This document shows, one piece after another, positions 8,957 to 16,759 of a DNA stretch of 40,046 bases. The translations under genes were made by a program, and so were the position numbers. Position 1 is the first letter of the stretch. Every line of letters begins with the position of its first letter. The DNA is from an uncultured Mucilaginibacter sp. Its GTDB lineage: Bacteria; Bacteroidota; Bacteroidia; Sphingobacteriales; Sphingobacteriaceae. Location of the stretch: positions 1-40,046 of the forward strand of contig CAIPDP010000160.1 of NCBI GenBank assembly GCA_903863845.1, written 5' to 3'. The notes under the pieces are model-generated. The model worked only from the letters and a program-made list of their open reading frames with translations. It made no database searches and was not told where the DNA came from.

Positions 8957-9490
8957 GTGTACCAATATATTCTAGCTATACACATCATCTTTATTGTCTG
9001 CTGGTTTGCGGGCTTGTTTTATATTGTTCGCCTGTTTATTTATCATACCGAGGCTCAGGAAAAACCGGAACCGGATCGTACTATTCTTTCTAAGCAATTC
9101 GAGATCATGGAGCATAGGTTGTGGTATGTGATTACCGTGCCTTCTATGTTTCTGGTGGTAGCTGCAGGTTTAACTATGCTTTACCTGATGCCCGTTTGGT
9201 TGCAGCAGTCGTGGATGCATTTGAAACTGACTTTTGTATTAGGCTTGATCGTTTATCATTTCATCTGTCAGAAAAAGATCAAACAAATGAAAAAGGGTAT
9301 TTTCAAATGGACCTCAACCCAATTGCGCATCTGGAATGAAATATCTACCATTTTTCTTTTCGCCATTGTTTTCCTGGCGGTACTTAAAAATAGCCTGAGC
9401 TGGATCTATGGCATCGTCGGGCTGTTGGCCTTTACCATGATCATCATGTCGGCGGTTAAGGTTTATAAGTATTACAGGACGAAGAAATAA
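8957..9490 (+). CDS. hemJ: HemJ-type protoporphyrinogen IX oxidase (CopD-like membrane protein)
   Basis: A 177-residue protein with four to five transmembrane segments. It has the HemJ (former UPF0093) layout: a His at residue 9 in the first helix (LAIHIIFIVCWFAGLFYIVR), the segment EIMEHRLWYVITVPSM, and KLTFVLGLIVYHFIC. HemJ oxidises protoporphyrinogen IX to protoporphyrin IX and replaces HemG or HemY in many bacteria. It starts at GTG 12 bases after hemE. The next gene is convergent, six bases beyond its stop. The haem context makes HemJ more likely than a copper-resistance role. Confidence 0.88.
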   Translation: MYQYILAIHIIFIVCWFAGLFYIVRLFIYHTEAQEKPEPDRTILSKQFEIMEHRLWYVITVPSMFLVVAAGLTMLYLMPVWLQQSWMHLKLTFVLGLIVYHFICQKKIKQMKKGIFKWTSTQLRIWNEISTIFLFAIVFLAVLKNSLSWIYGIVGLLAFTMIIMSAVKVYKYYRTKK

Positions 9491-9496
9491 CTATGA

Positions 9497-9778
9497 TTAG
9501 ATATTGCCCTTGTAGAGGTCTTCGATTGGAAATATAAGATCATAATCATTCCAGTTCAAATTTCCGTTTACCAAACTAAACTGCGAGAACAAGTCCTGGT
9601 CAAGGTATCTTGAAATTGACGGATGAAGTGATTTTTTCAGAAACGGGCCAAAATCTATCGATCGCTCCTCTTCATTATTAAATTTCAAAATAAGGACGTA
9701 ATCGCCTGCATATACGGCTGATTTGATCTCCAAACCTTCTTCTATTGGAGTGGCATTGAAATCTTGAACAATTCTCAT
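9497..9778 (-). CDS. DUF2442 domain protein
   Basis: A 93-residue acidic protein resembling the DUF2442 family (segments YVLILKFNNEEERSIDFGPFL and a WNDYDLIFPIEDLY end). Its start overlaps the stop of the DUF4160 gene by four bases (ATGA), a sign of translational coupling. The function of this family is unestablished. Such pairs are widespread, often mobile and sometimes discussed as toxin-antitoxin-like modules. The AT-rich sequence differs from neighbouring genes, suggesting transfer. Confidence 0.8.
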   Translation of the reverse strand: MRIVQDFNATPIEEGLEIKSAVYAGDYVLILKFNNEEERSIDFGPFLKKSLHPSISRYLDQDLFSQFSLVNGNLNWNDYDLIFPIEDLYKGNI

Positions 9779-10080
9779 TTTAATTTTTTTGTTATTCGTT
9801 CAAAAGAAACATTTTTATGATAGACAAAATAATCGATCCATTTTCTTATGATTTCGTCTCCATATATTTCAAGAAACTTTTCAAAATCTTTTAATTTATT
9901 AGTATCTAAAGATTTTTTTCCACTTACTAATTTAATCGTAATCTCAGATATTTCCCCATCGATAATAAGAAATTCAGCCTTATTCTCTTTTCCGTCAAAA
10001 GTTGCATGAACATGAATGGGTTCGTGTTCATTGGAATAAAAAAATATCACAATTCCCAGGTATTCAAATATTTTAGGCAT
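9775..10080 (-). CDS. DUF4160 domain protein
   Basis: A 101-residue protein with the family hallmark EHEPIHVHATFDG after an N-terminal FEYLGIVIFFYSNE. It is the first gene of a two-gene operon with the DUF2442 protein. It is notably AT-rich, while the alpha-galactosidase gene upstream is not. A well-formed promoter lies directly before it, overlapping the end of that upstream gene, so the pair appears self-contained. Biochemical function is unknown. Confidence 0.8.
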   Translation of the reverse strand: MPKIFEYLGIVIFFYSNEHEPIHVHATFDGKENKAEFLIIDGEISEITIKLVSGKKSLDTNKLKDFEKFLEIYGDEIIRKWIDYFVYHKNVSFERITKKLK

Positions 10081-10095
10081 CCTTCATTTTTTTAT

Positions 10096-10128
10096 CAAAT
10101 ATACTATTTCCTCTCCTCCACACTCAAA
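10096..10128 (-). promoter_or_regulatory. Predicted promoter of the DUF4160/DUF2442 pair
   Basis: Read on the minus strand there is a TTTG (10125-10128), a 21-base spacer, and TATATTTG (10096-10103), a full match to the Bacteroidota TTTG/TAnnTTTG promoter. The -33 element lies within the last codons of the alpha-galactosidase gene. Transcription would start about ten bases before the ATG at 10080. Confidence 0.5.
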
Positions 10129-12275
10129 ACCACACTTGCCCTGTCGTCATGAACTTCCGGGTTAATACCAACGGTCATTAAAAAATCGCCGCTGTAGGTG
10201 CCTTCTTTGATGCCTGATTTTGTGCCTGGATACAGGTTGATCTCTTTTACTTCGTATTGTTTTCCCCGATCTAATCCTTTCAGTTTTACCGGCGCCTGGC
10301 TGCCTGCATCAAAACGCTGGCTCGCCAGGTAACTGAATACAATAGCGCGACTTTTCAGCGTATCAACATAAACAATAGAAGCCACATCATTATCCCAGGG
10401 ACTTTGCAGCCGGTATTGGTTACCATGCCATATAGTTTCTGAAAAATCTTTGTAATTCTTTACGGCCTGCTGGCTAAACAACAAGTCATTGGGGGATAAT
10501 TTTCCTACGACGATATCGAAACCCAATTTACCCATCATAGCCACATCTACGCGGTATTTAAGGGGTTCTTTGCCCCAATTGGTAACATGGTTCGAGCTTG
10601 CAAGGGCAGGGTACAGGTAGGAATATTCCCACTGGATAAAAATCCTTTCCCGTGGCTCGGTATTGTCACTTGGCCAGTATTCGGTAAAATAGTGTAAAGC
10701 CCCGTAATCTACCCGGCCACCTCCGCCTGAGCATAGCATCATCGGCACCTTAGGGTATTTCTGGCGCATGCGATCCATTACTTTGTATAGTCCTTTAACA
10801 TAATCGACGTAAAAATTCGACTGGTCCTTTTCATAGACCGAATAGGCATTATAGATCACCGAATTACAATCCCATTTGATATAGGCCAGGTTAGGATTTT
10901 TAGTAAATAGCTCGTCAATTAAACCAAATACAAAATCTTGAACTTTAGGATTGCTTAGGTCCAGTACCAATTGGTTACGCATCATGTAATCGCCGCGTTT
11001 AGGCTGTTTTATCACCCAATCGGGATGATTTTCATAGAGCTCGCTTTTGGGGTTCACCATTTCAGGCTCTACCCAGATACCAAATTTTACACCATTATTT
11101 TCTGCTTCTTTTACCAAAAAACCAACGCCATCAGGCAATTTAGCCTTGTTCACTTGCCAGTCGCCCAGCCCGGCATGGTCGTCATTACGCGGATATTTAT
11201 TAGCGAACCAGCCATCGTCCAGTAAAAACAGATCAACACCCAATTTTTTGGTATCCTTTAATATTTCACTTAGCTTTTGTTCATCAAAGCTAAAAAAAGT
11301 CGACTCCCAGTTATTTAGTAACGTTAGTCTTGGTCCCTCGCCATCAACCAGCTGATATTTACGCGCCCATTCCTGCAAATTTCTGCTCGCTTCACCTTTG
11401 CCTTGATGGGATAAGGTATAAACCAATTTTGGGGTTTCAAAAATAGCTCCGGCCGCTAGTTTATAGTCCGAAGCGTAATTGTTGATGCCGGCTATCAGTC
11501 GCAAATTATCATTAGGATCAACTTCCAGATCAATACGATAGTTTCCGCTCCATTCCAGATTGCCTATCAATACCTCGCCATCATCTTCGGTTGCTGGGTG
11601 ACCGATCGAAACGATAAAGGAAGGAGGTTGCAGCAGATCGGCACGCGAACCAAGCTTGCTATCCAGAGTTTTGATGCCATGGGTTAATTTTTCTTCTTCC
11701 GGACGCATTTCTTTGGCCCATTCGCCATGGTATTGTTTAAGGTAGAAATTTTTAGCTTGCAGGTATAAATTGGCTGAGGCATATTTATTCAGCGTGATTT
11801 CTTTTTTCTCCTGATTGCTGATCTCACTCCACTGTTCGATAACATCTTCCGCAACATAAACTTTATAATGAAGGATAACTTCAACCTGATAAATTGGATC
11901 CTTTAAATGGATATTTGTTTGCAACACATCATCGCTGAGCTTTGAAAACGATTGGTCAACATATTTTAGTTCGAGCGACTTATTGCCGTCGGCATGTGTT
12001 ACGGCTATAGCAGGTTCCAATACGTTCCGGGTTCCGGCGGTAGTATAGGCTGAACTGTATAGATTACCCTCATCGAGATTTTGCGTTGCGGGTATATGTT
12101 GGTATTCGTTCTTATCCGCCAGTTTTTTACCAAAATAAACCATGCTGAGGTAGCCGTCGCTGTTTACATGTAATACCAGGGCATTGTTTTTTGTTTCGAT
12201 GGGAATGGTTTGAGCATGCACTGCAAATGATGCAAATAACAGCAAAGCTGCAACGAGGCGAATGATTTTTTTCAT
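10104..12275 (-). CDS. Secreted GH36 alpha-galactosidase
   Basis: A 723-residue glycoside hydrolase. A signal peptide (MKKIIRLVAALLLFASFAVHA) points to export to the periplasm or surface. An N-terminal beta-supersandwich (about 30-310) is followed by the catalytic barrel. The GH36 nucleophile is Asp469 in YIKWDCN and the acid/base is Asp537 in YWPSDNTEPRERI. LFLLDDGWF and FGIWVEPEMVNP are family segments. It should release alpha-linked galactose from melibiose, raffinose-type sugars or galactomannan side chains. No SusCD pair or sugar transporter is adjacent; the sucrose locus 7 kb away could use sucrose released from raffinose, which is an inference. It is monocistronic and divergent from the sigma factor. 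Confidence 0.92.
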   Translation of the reverse strand: MKKIIRLVAALLLFASFAVHAQTIPIETKNNALVLHVNSDGYLSMVYFGKKLADKNEYQHIPATQNLDEGNLYSSAYTTAGTRNVLEPAIAVTHADGNKSLELKYVDQSFSKLSDDVLQTNIHLKDPIYQVEVILHYKVYVAEDVIEQWSEISNQEKKEITLNKYASANLYLQAKNFYLKQYHGEWAKEMRPEEEKLTHGIKTLDSKLGSRADLLQPPSFIVSIGHPATEDDGEVLIGNLEWSGNYRIDLEVDPNDNLRLIAGINNYASDYKLAAGAIFETPKLVYTLSHQGKGEASRNLQEWARKYQLVDGEGPRLTLLNNWESTFFSFDEQKLSEILKDTKKLGVDLFLLDDGWFANKYPRNDDHAGLGDWQVNKAKLPDGVGFLVKEAENNGVKFGIWVEPEMVNPKSELYENHPDWVIKQPKRGDYMMRNQLVLDLSNPKVQDFVFGLIDELFTKNPNLAYIKWDCNSVIYNAYSVYEKDQSNFYVDYVKGLYKVMDRMRQKYPKVPMMLCSGGGGRVDYGALHYFTEYWPSDNTEPRERIFIQWEYSYLYPALASSNHVTNWGKEPLKYRVDVAMMGKLGFDIVVGKLSPNDLLFSQQAVKNYKDFSETIWHGNQYRLQSPWDNDVASIVYVDTLKSRAIVFSYLASQRFDAGSQAPVKLKGLDRGKQYEVKEINLYPGTKSGIKEGTYSGDFLMTVGINPEVHDDRASVVLSVEERK

Positions 12276-12304
12276 GGTGCTTTTGGAAAGCTAATTGGTT
12301 CAAA

Positions 12305-12336
12305 CAAAGGTACAAGGTATTAAATTGAATCAGAAA
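12305..12336 (-). promoter_or_regulatory. Predicted promoter of the alpha-galactosidase
   Basis: On the minus strand TACCTTTG (12305-12312) is a perfect -7 element, and TTTC (12333-12336), a three-of-four match to TTTG, stands 20 bases upstream. The leader would be about 23 bases. Confidence 0.4.
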
Positions 12337-12417
12337 CCGCGACCTTGGGCTCGCTAGAACTAAAATTATTTTCAAACCCGTGCAACCATTTGTTATGCTT
12401 TTTCATCTAACTTATAA

Positions 12418-12990
12418 ATGATGTTTTTGGAGCACAAATACACAATAGAAGAGCTGGTAAAGCGATGCAAATCGGGTGAACGCAAGGCACAGGAGGCTTT
12501 GTACAAACAATTTGTATCCAAAATGCTGGGTGTATGTATGCGGTACGCAGTGGATAAAATGGAAGCCGAAGATATGTTACAAAATGGTTTTATCTGTGTG
12601 TTTCAAAAAATGAGCGACTACCGGGGCGATGGTTCATTTGAAGGCTGGGTTCGTCGCATTATGGTACACAGTTCTATCGAATATTACCGCAAGCATCATA
12701 AAATGATGCAATTGGTTGAAATAGAAGAGTCGGGTGATGAGCCTTCTGTGAAACCACTTGCTTTGGCCAACCTCGACGCCCGCGACCTGGTGACGCTCAT
12801 TCAGCAACTATCGCCAGGGTATAAGATCGTATTTAATTTATATGCTATAGAAGGTTATTCACACAAGGAAATTGGAGAAATGGTAGGAATTACCGAAGGC
12901 GCGTCCAAGTCGCAACTGTCGCGGGCAAGGACGATCCTAAAAGAGCAAATTGCAAAAATGGAAGGGAAAAAATATGGCTATGCAGGATAA
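12418..12990 (+). CDS. ECF RNA polymerase sigma factor
   Basis: A 190-residue sigma-70 family protein of the ECF type, with only regions 2 and 4. Region 2 covers about residues 25-95 (AEDMLQNGFICVFQKMSDYRG, then GWVRRIMVHSSIEYYRK). Region 4 covers about 120-178 (LSPGYKIVFNLYAIEGYSHKEIG, then GITEGASKSQLSRARTILK), containing the -35 recognition helix-turn-helix. ATG at 12418 or the adjacent one at 12421 can serve as start. Its last codons overlap the next gene, a membrane-anchored protein, so the two are probably a sigma factor and its membrane partner. An outer-membrane protein gene follows, suggesting envelope stress control. Confidence 0.93.
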   Translation: MMFLEHKYTIEELVKRCKSGERKAQEALYKQFVSKMLGVCMRYAVDKMEAEDMLQNGFICVFQKMSDYRGDGSFEGWVRRIMVHSSIEYYRKHHKMMQLVEIEESGDEPSVKPLALANLDARDLVTLIQQLSPGYKIVFNLYAIEGYSHKEIGEMVGITEGASKSQLSRARTILKEQIAKMEGKKYGYAG

Positions 12991-13759
12991 AGAATTCGAC
13001 GACCTTTTCCGGTCGAAACTGGAAAACATCGAGGCAGAACCACCCGAACAACTCTGGCAGGGGATCGATTCCTCATTGCAGGCTAAACGTCGCCGGGCGT
13101 TTCTGCTGCCCGTACTGCGAATTGCAGCTATCTTATTAATAGTAGTGTCGGCAGGCTGGTTTTTTGTAGAACACAAGCCGATACAAAATGGGGGTAAAAA
13201 ACCTCAAAAGATTGCAGCTGGCTACCATAAAAGGGAACAACAGAGCTCTGCTGTACAACAGATAGCGCACATCCAAACGAAGCCAAAGTTGAAACTATTG
13301 GAAGATGATCAACAGAAATCAACCGGAGAAGGGGATCTTCCGCCGAAAATTGCCATGGCTGGAATTACGCCTCAAACAAAACCTATTCAGCCTGAAATAC
13401 CAGTCGCTGCTCAACAGGTAACCGATGTGACACTGGCAGATGTATCGCTACCAATTGAAATTAAACCTCATGTAGTGCCTGATAAGGATGTTCCATTGCG
13501 TATCAATTCACCCGAAGAGCAGGTAGTTGCACAGGCCGACAGTAAAAAAATGGCATTGGCACAATTGCCTGCGGGTAACGATGAGCAGAATAAGTCCGTA
13601 GGCAAACACCGCAGCAAACATGGGCTGGGTGACCTGGTGAACCTGGTTACCGATCGATTTAATAAAAGCCGGGCAGCCATCATTAGCAATGGCGACTACG
13701 ATGAATCGGTCATCGGAGAAGTAAGTAAAGGCATCAAAAAGATGAAGAAGGGACAGTGA
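12974..13759 (+). CDS. Membrane-anchored anti-sigma-like protein
   Basis: A protein of about 261 residues. Its N-terminus (MQDKEFDDLFRSKLENIEAE) is cytoplasmic in style, one transmembrane helix lies near residues 40-60 (FLLPVLRIAAILLIVVSAGWFF), and a long, low-complexity Gln/Lys/Pro-rich part follows, presumably periplasmic. This topology matches single-pass partners of ECF sigma factors. The start at 12974 follows a GGAAGGGA ribosome-binding-like stretch and overlaps the sigma-factor gene by 17 bases; a longer TTG start at 12950 is less likely. No HExxH or zinc-binding anti-sigma motif is visible, so the anti-sigma role comes from position and topology. Confidence 0.7.
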   Translation: MAMQDKEFDDLFRSKLENIEAEPPEQLWQGIDSSLQAKRRRAFLLPVLRIAAILLIVVSAGWFFVEHKPIQNGGKKPQKIAAGYHKREQQSSAVQQIAHIQTKPKLKLLEDDQQKSTGEGDLPPKIAMAGITPQTKPIQPEIPVAAQQVTDVTLADVSLPIEIKPHVVPDKDVPLRINSPEEQVVAQADSKKMALAQLPAGNDEQNKSVGKHRSKHGLGDLVNLVTDRFNKSRAAIISNGDYDESVIGEVSKGIKKMKKGQ

Positions 13760-13766
13760 GGGGGGG

Positions 13767-13870
13767 GTAGAGGTTAAAGGTTAAGGGTTAAAGGTATACC
13801 GATAGCTATTAGGATTATCGTGAAACCGCCAATGACCAATGCCCAATGATAAATAAATAAAAAAATCATA
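13767..13870. repeat. AGGTTAAAGG-type repeat spacer
   Basis: The spacer starts with GGTTAAAGG-type words (AGAGGTTAAAGGTTAAGGG), then a decayed CCGATAGCTATTAGGAT palindrome, then CCAATGACCAATGCCCAATGA. These are the same word families as in the amino acid operon spacers. No terminator or promoter stands out. Confidence 0.6.
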
Positions 13871-13884
13871 ATAACTAAAGAAAT

Positions 13885-14700
13885 ATGAAACGTTTACTAT
13901 TAACAGTATTAATATGCGGAGGAGTAGGGTTGGCGTTTGGCCAGTCGAGTAAAGTTGATTCAGTAAAGACCAGCACTGATAGTTTAAAAAAGCATCATAG
14001 CGATAACTATGATCACAATAGTTGGGATGAAGATGATGCTATCAACTGGCGTAATCGTGCTCATGATCATAAATATCCTCGCCCATTTATCGGTATCACC
14101 TTCTCGCGGTTCGATATCGGATTGGCCACACTGGTTGACAATGGTAGTTTTACGCTGTCGCAAAAGAATCAGTTCCTCAATTACAACTCATGGAAAACCA
14201 GTAACGTAGGATTTGACGTTTTCCAGATGGGGGTTAAGGTAAACAAGAACTTTAAGGTCTACCTCTCTGGCGGCTTTGATTGGACATTGATACGATTGCG
14301 CGATGACATTACGATATTGCGCGACCAGCCCGTACTCAGTTATCGTCAGGACAGCATTCATTATAGCAAAAACCGATTTAGTTCAAGTTACCTGCGTATA
14401 CCTTTGTCATTTGACTTCCACACCAACGACGATGGCCACGGCAACAGATTCCATTTTGTGATCGGACCGGAAGCAGGCCTGTTGCTTGATGGTATGGTTA
14501 AACAGATCAGTCAGGAGTTTGGCAAGCAGAAATTCCACGACAGCTATAATTTTGCCAAAGTACGATACGGTGGCTTTGTAAGAATAGGGTATGCAGGATG
14601 GGGAGTATTTGGAAAGTACTATGCTAATGACATGTTCGAGAATAGTCCCGCCCAGGCAGGCCTCCGCAACTTTTCTTTCGGATTGACCTTCGGATTTTAA
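13885..14700 (+). CDS. Outer-membrane beta-barrel protein
   Basis: A 271-residue protein with a signal peptide (MKRLLLTVLICGGVGLAFGQ) and a pattern of alternating amphipathic strands that ends in an aromatic residue (FSFGLTFGF), typical of an outer-membrane beta barrel of the PorT or OmpA-barrel type. A His/Asp-rich stretch (residues about 35-60) follows the signal peptide. It stands third after an ECF sigma factor and its partner, 125 bases downstream, and could be a target or sensor of that system. No specific substrate can be assigned. Confidence 0.75.
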   Translation: MKRLLLTVLICGGVGLAFGQSSKVDSVKTSTDSLKKHHSDNYDHNSWDEDDAINWRNRAHDHKYPRPFIGITFSRFDIGLATLVDNGSFTLSQKNQFLNYNSWKTSNVGFDVFQMGVKVNKNFKVYLSGGFDWTLIRLRDDITILRDQPVLSYRQDSIHYSKNRFSSSYLRIPLSFDFHTNDDGHGNRFHFVIGPEAGLLLDGMVKQISQEFGKQKFHDSYNFAKVRYGGFVRIGYAGWGVFGKYYANDMFENSPAQAGLRNFSFGLTFGF

Positions 14701-14716
14701 CAAAAAGCTTTGTGCC

Positions 14717-14745
14717 GGTTGTCCCGAAAACTAATCGGGACAACC
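14717..14745. repeat. Perfect 11-bp inverted repeat (possible terminator)
   Basis: GGTTGTCCCGA and TCGGGACAACC flank a seven-base loop, 17 bases after the beta-barrel gene stop. There is no T-run after it, so it is either a factor-dependent end or one of the TCCCGA/TCGGGA hairpins scattered in this window. Confidence 0.6.
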
Positions 14746-14829
14746 AATACAACCAATACAACCATCCCGATAGCTATCGGGACAACTAATACAACCGCCA
14801 CAACCTCAATTAATACAACCTTAACAACC
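14744..14829. repeat. CAATACAAC repeat array with an 18-bp palindrome
   Basis: AACCAATACAACC-type words are repeated between the beta-barrel and ABC genes and are interrupted by the perfect palindrome TCCCGATAGCTATCGGGA at 14765-14782. The identical palindrome inside the same word family is found at 33658-33675. Confidence 0.8.
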
Positions 14830-14836
14830 AAAGAAC

Positions 14837-14844
14837 TATCTTTG
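14837..14844 (+). promoter_or_regulatory. Predicted -7 element just before the ABC ATPase
   Basis: TATCTTTG is a perfect TAnnTTTG match ending five bases before the ATG, so transcription may start at or next to the start codon. No TTTG is present at the -33 distance. Confidence 0.4.
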
Positions 14845-14849
14845 CCGCA

Positions 14850-15851
14850 ATGGAAAAGAAGTTCCTGCAAGCAGTTTCCCTAACGAAAGTTTTCCCCGGT
14901 GGAGGGGGTGTGAAAGATATTGATCTTGACATCAAAGCCGGCGAAATAACCGCGATCATTGGCGCTAGTGGAAGTGGTAAAAGTACTTTATTGAGTCTTA
15001 TCTATGGGCTGCTTTCGACAGATAGCGGCGAAGTTCGGTTCAAAGGAGAACGGGTATGGGGACCGGAAAAAAAGCTGATCCCGGGCCACAATGCAATGAA
15101 AATGGTGACTCAGGCTGAGGGCGACCTAAATGCATTCGCTAAAGTGCGGGATAATGTGGCTATTCTGTTACCCAACACCGACCTTAAGGCCAAACAACAA
15201 AAAACCGAACAGGTATTAGCACAGCTTCGCATGCTGGCCCTGGCAAATCAAAGGGTTGCCGACCTGAGCGGCGGTGAGCGACAAAGGGTTGCTATTGCCC
15301 GTGCACTTGTTACATCACCGGAAGTATTGCTGCTTGACGAGCCCTTCAACCAGGTTGACACTTCTTTTCGGGATGGCTTACAGGAAGATATCAGGCAAAT
15401 TGTGAAAGAAACCGGGCTTACTGTAGTTATGGTATCCCATGATCCGGCTGAAGTGCTTAGTATGGCCGATAACCTGATCGTTATGCAAAATGGAAAGCTG
15501 CTCGAGTATGGTGAGCCACGAAATCTATATAACGAACCTCAGCATCTTTATACCGCAAAGTTGCTCGCAAAATGCAATATACTGAATCCTGAGGAAGCAT
15601 TTTTATGCGGTATCAAAACTAAACTTTACCATGTGATGATCTACCCGGAATGGATCGATTTTAAAAGTGCCCCGATGGGTACCCGGCGATCTCGCAAATG
15701 GATAGTAAGCCAGGTGCTGTTTAAAGGTTTTTATGAAGAACTGCTGATCGAGAACAATGGCCTTACGCTACGTGTACTCAATCTACAGAAAGGGAAATAT
15801 ACTATTGGGACTAAAGTTGTGATCAAAGTATTGAAGTGGGTGGAGTATTGA
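14850..15851 (+). CDS. ABC transporter ATP-binding protein
   Basis: A 333-residue ATPase subunit. Walker A is GASGSGKST (about 37-45), the signature is LSGGERQRVAIARAL and Walker B is VLLLDEP, followed by the switch His in VMVSHDPAEV. The layout resembles importers of the PotA/MalK type. About 100 residues follow the nucleotide-binding domain, the last part with a beta-rich, TOBE-like character (LLIENNGLTLRVLNLQKG). There is no permease or binding protein beside it, so substrate and even direction of transport are open; partners may be encoded elsewhere. Confidence 0.88.
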   Translation: MEKKFLQAVSLTKVFPGGGGVKDIDLDIKAGEITAIIGASGSGKSTLLSLIYGLLSTDSGEVRFKGERVWGPEKKLIPGHNAMKMVTQAEGDLNAFAKVRDNVAILLPNTDLKAKQQKTEQVLAQLRMLALANQRVADLSGGERQRVAIARALVTSPEVLLLDEPFNQVDTSFRDGLQEDIRQIVKETGLTVVMVSHDPAEVLSMADNLIVMQNGKLLEYGEPRNLYNEPQHLYTAKLLAKCNILNPEEAFLCGIKTKLYHVMIYPEWIDFKSAPMGTRRSRKWIVSQVLFKGFYEELLIENNGLTLRVLNLQKGKYTIGTKVVIKVLKWVEY

Positions 15852-15980
15852 AGTGGACACGATTTAAGGATTTTAATGATAGACAGAATAACTTATCGGT
15901 AACAGTATCCAAAAAAGATAAAAGCTCCGATAATGCCCTAATCTAATTGCTCCGCATTAAGTGCTCGGCACCAGCCCTTG
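15852..15980. other. Convergent intergenic region
   Basis: Between the ABC ATPase and the membrane-protein gene. It starts with GGACACGATTTAAGGATTTT (15855-15874), a word that recurs at 33987, 34010 and 36083. TTATCGG (15893-15899) and CCGATAA (15927-15933) could pair across a 27-base loop, but no clear terminator is seen. Confidence 0.5.
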
Positions 15981-16715
15981 CTAAAAAAACCGCACAAAAT
16001 ACCCCGCCACAGATTGCCATAGCCCGCTGTAGGGTAAAAAATACCAGCTGTAATGTGATACTGCCAGGATAACGAGTGCGATGATATAAGCGCGGGCGTT
16101 GTGGCCTTTGATCAAATCATATGCAATGAGTGCGACGAGGATCATATCAGGTATAAAAAAGCCGTAGAACAAGGCATGTGCATTACTCAGGCCAATAACA
16201 TGAGAAAGAAGTCTACGCATTCCTGCTCCCGAGATCGCTAATGAAGTAGCTATCATGTAGCGCATGTGGTATGGCGTACGATTTTTGTTAACGATGGCCA
16301 ACAGGTAAAGGATGGCAAAATCAAATATCTGATAAACCTGGAAATAGGTTCCAGCCAAAATATCGGTTCTTGCTTTATGAGCGGCCACTCCGTTCAGATA
16401 GGCTTCGCGTGCAATGAAATGGATGGAAATGATGATGCAGGGCACCAGAACATAGGTGAATTTTCCGATAATGCGGTGTGCCTTGTATTTGCCATAACTG
16501 ATCAATATCGGCTGTATAATAAGCAGCAGGAACCAAAGCGTAAACATTAAGCCATGGATATGCTGAATAGCGGTTACCTTATCAAACGAAGGAAATAAAC
16601 CAAAATAGGTTTTAAAGAACCCCAAAACAACAAAGCCCAATATGACAACAAAAAATAAACTGACATTTTTATATCCCTGTTCGGTTTGGGACAAATTTTG
16701 ATCCTGATTTGACAT
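15981..16715 (-). CDS. Multipass membrane protein with conserved-looking histidines
   Basis: A 244-residue protein with about six to seven transmembrane helices. Histidines lie in or near helices (AIQHIHGLMFTLWFLLL, YKAHRIIGKFTYV, SIHFIAREA), a layout that can bind haem in b-type cytochromes, but this is only suggestive. The start at MSNQDQNLSQ is chosen because a longer reading frame to 16832 would overlap the end of the LacI gene and add a charged, non-membrane stretch. It lies 44 bases downstream of the LacI-type regulator on the same strand and may be co-transcribed. Family not recognised. Confidence 0.75.
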   Translation of the reverse strand: MSNQDQNLSQTEQGYKNVSLFFVVILGFVVLGFFKTYFGLFPSFDKVTAIQHIHGLMFTLWFLLLIIQPILISYGKYKAHRIIGKFTYVLVPCIIISIHFIAREAYLNGVAAHKARTDILAGTYFQVYQIFDFAILYLLAIVNKNRTPYHMRYMIATSLAISGAGMRRLLSHVIGLSNAHALFYGFFIPDMILVALIAYDLIKGHNARAYIIALVILAVSHYSWYFLPYSGLWQSVAGYFVRFF

Positions 16716-16759
16716 ACGGAAAGGTAAAGAATAAATATTAAAAATAACAACAACAATGA

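Noticed and set aside
8957..9490. Copper-resistance CopD protein
   Set aside because: The small size, His9 and haem-gene context fit HemJ.
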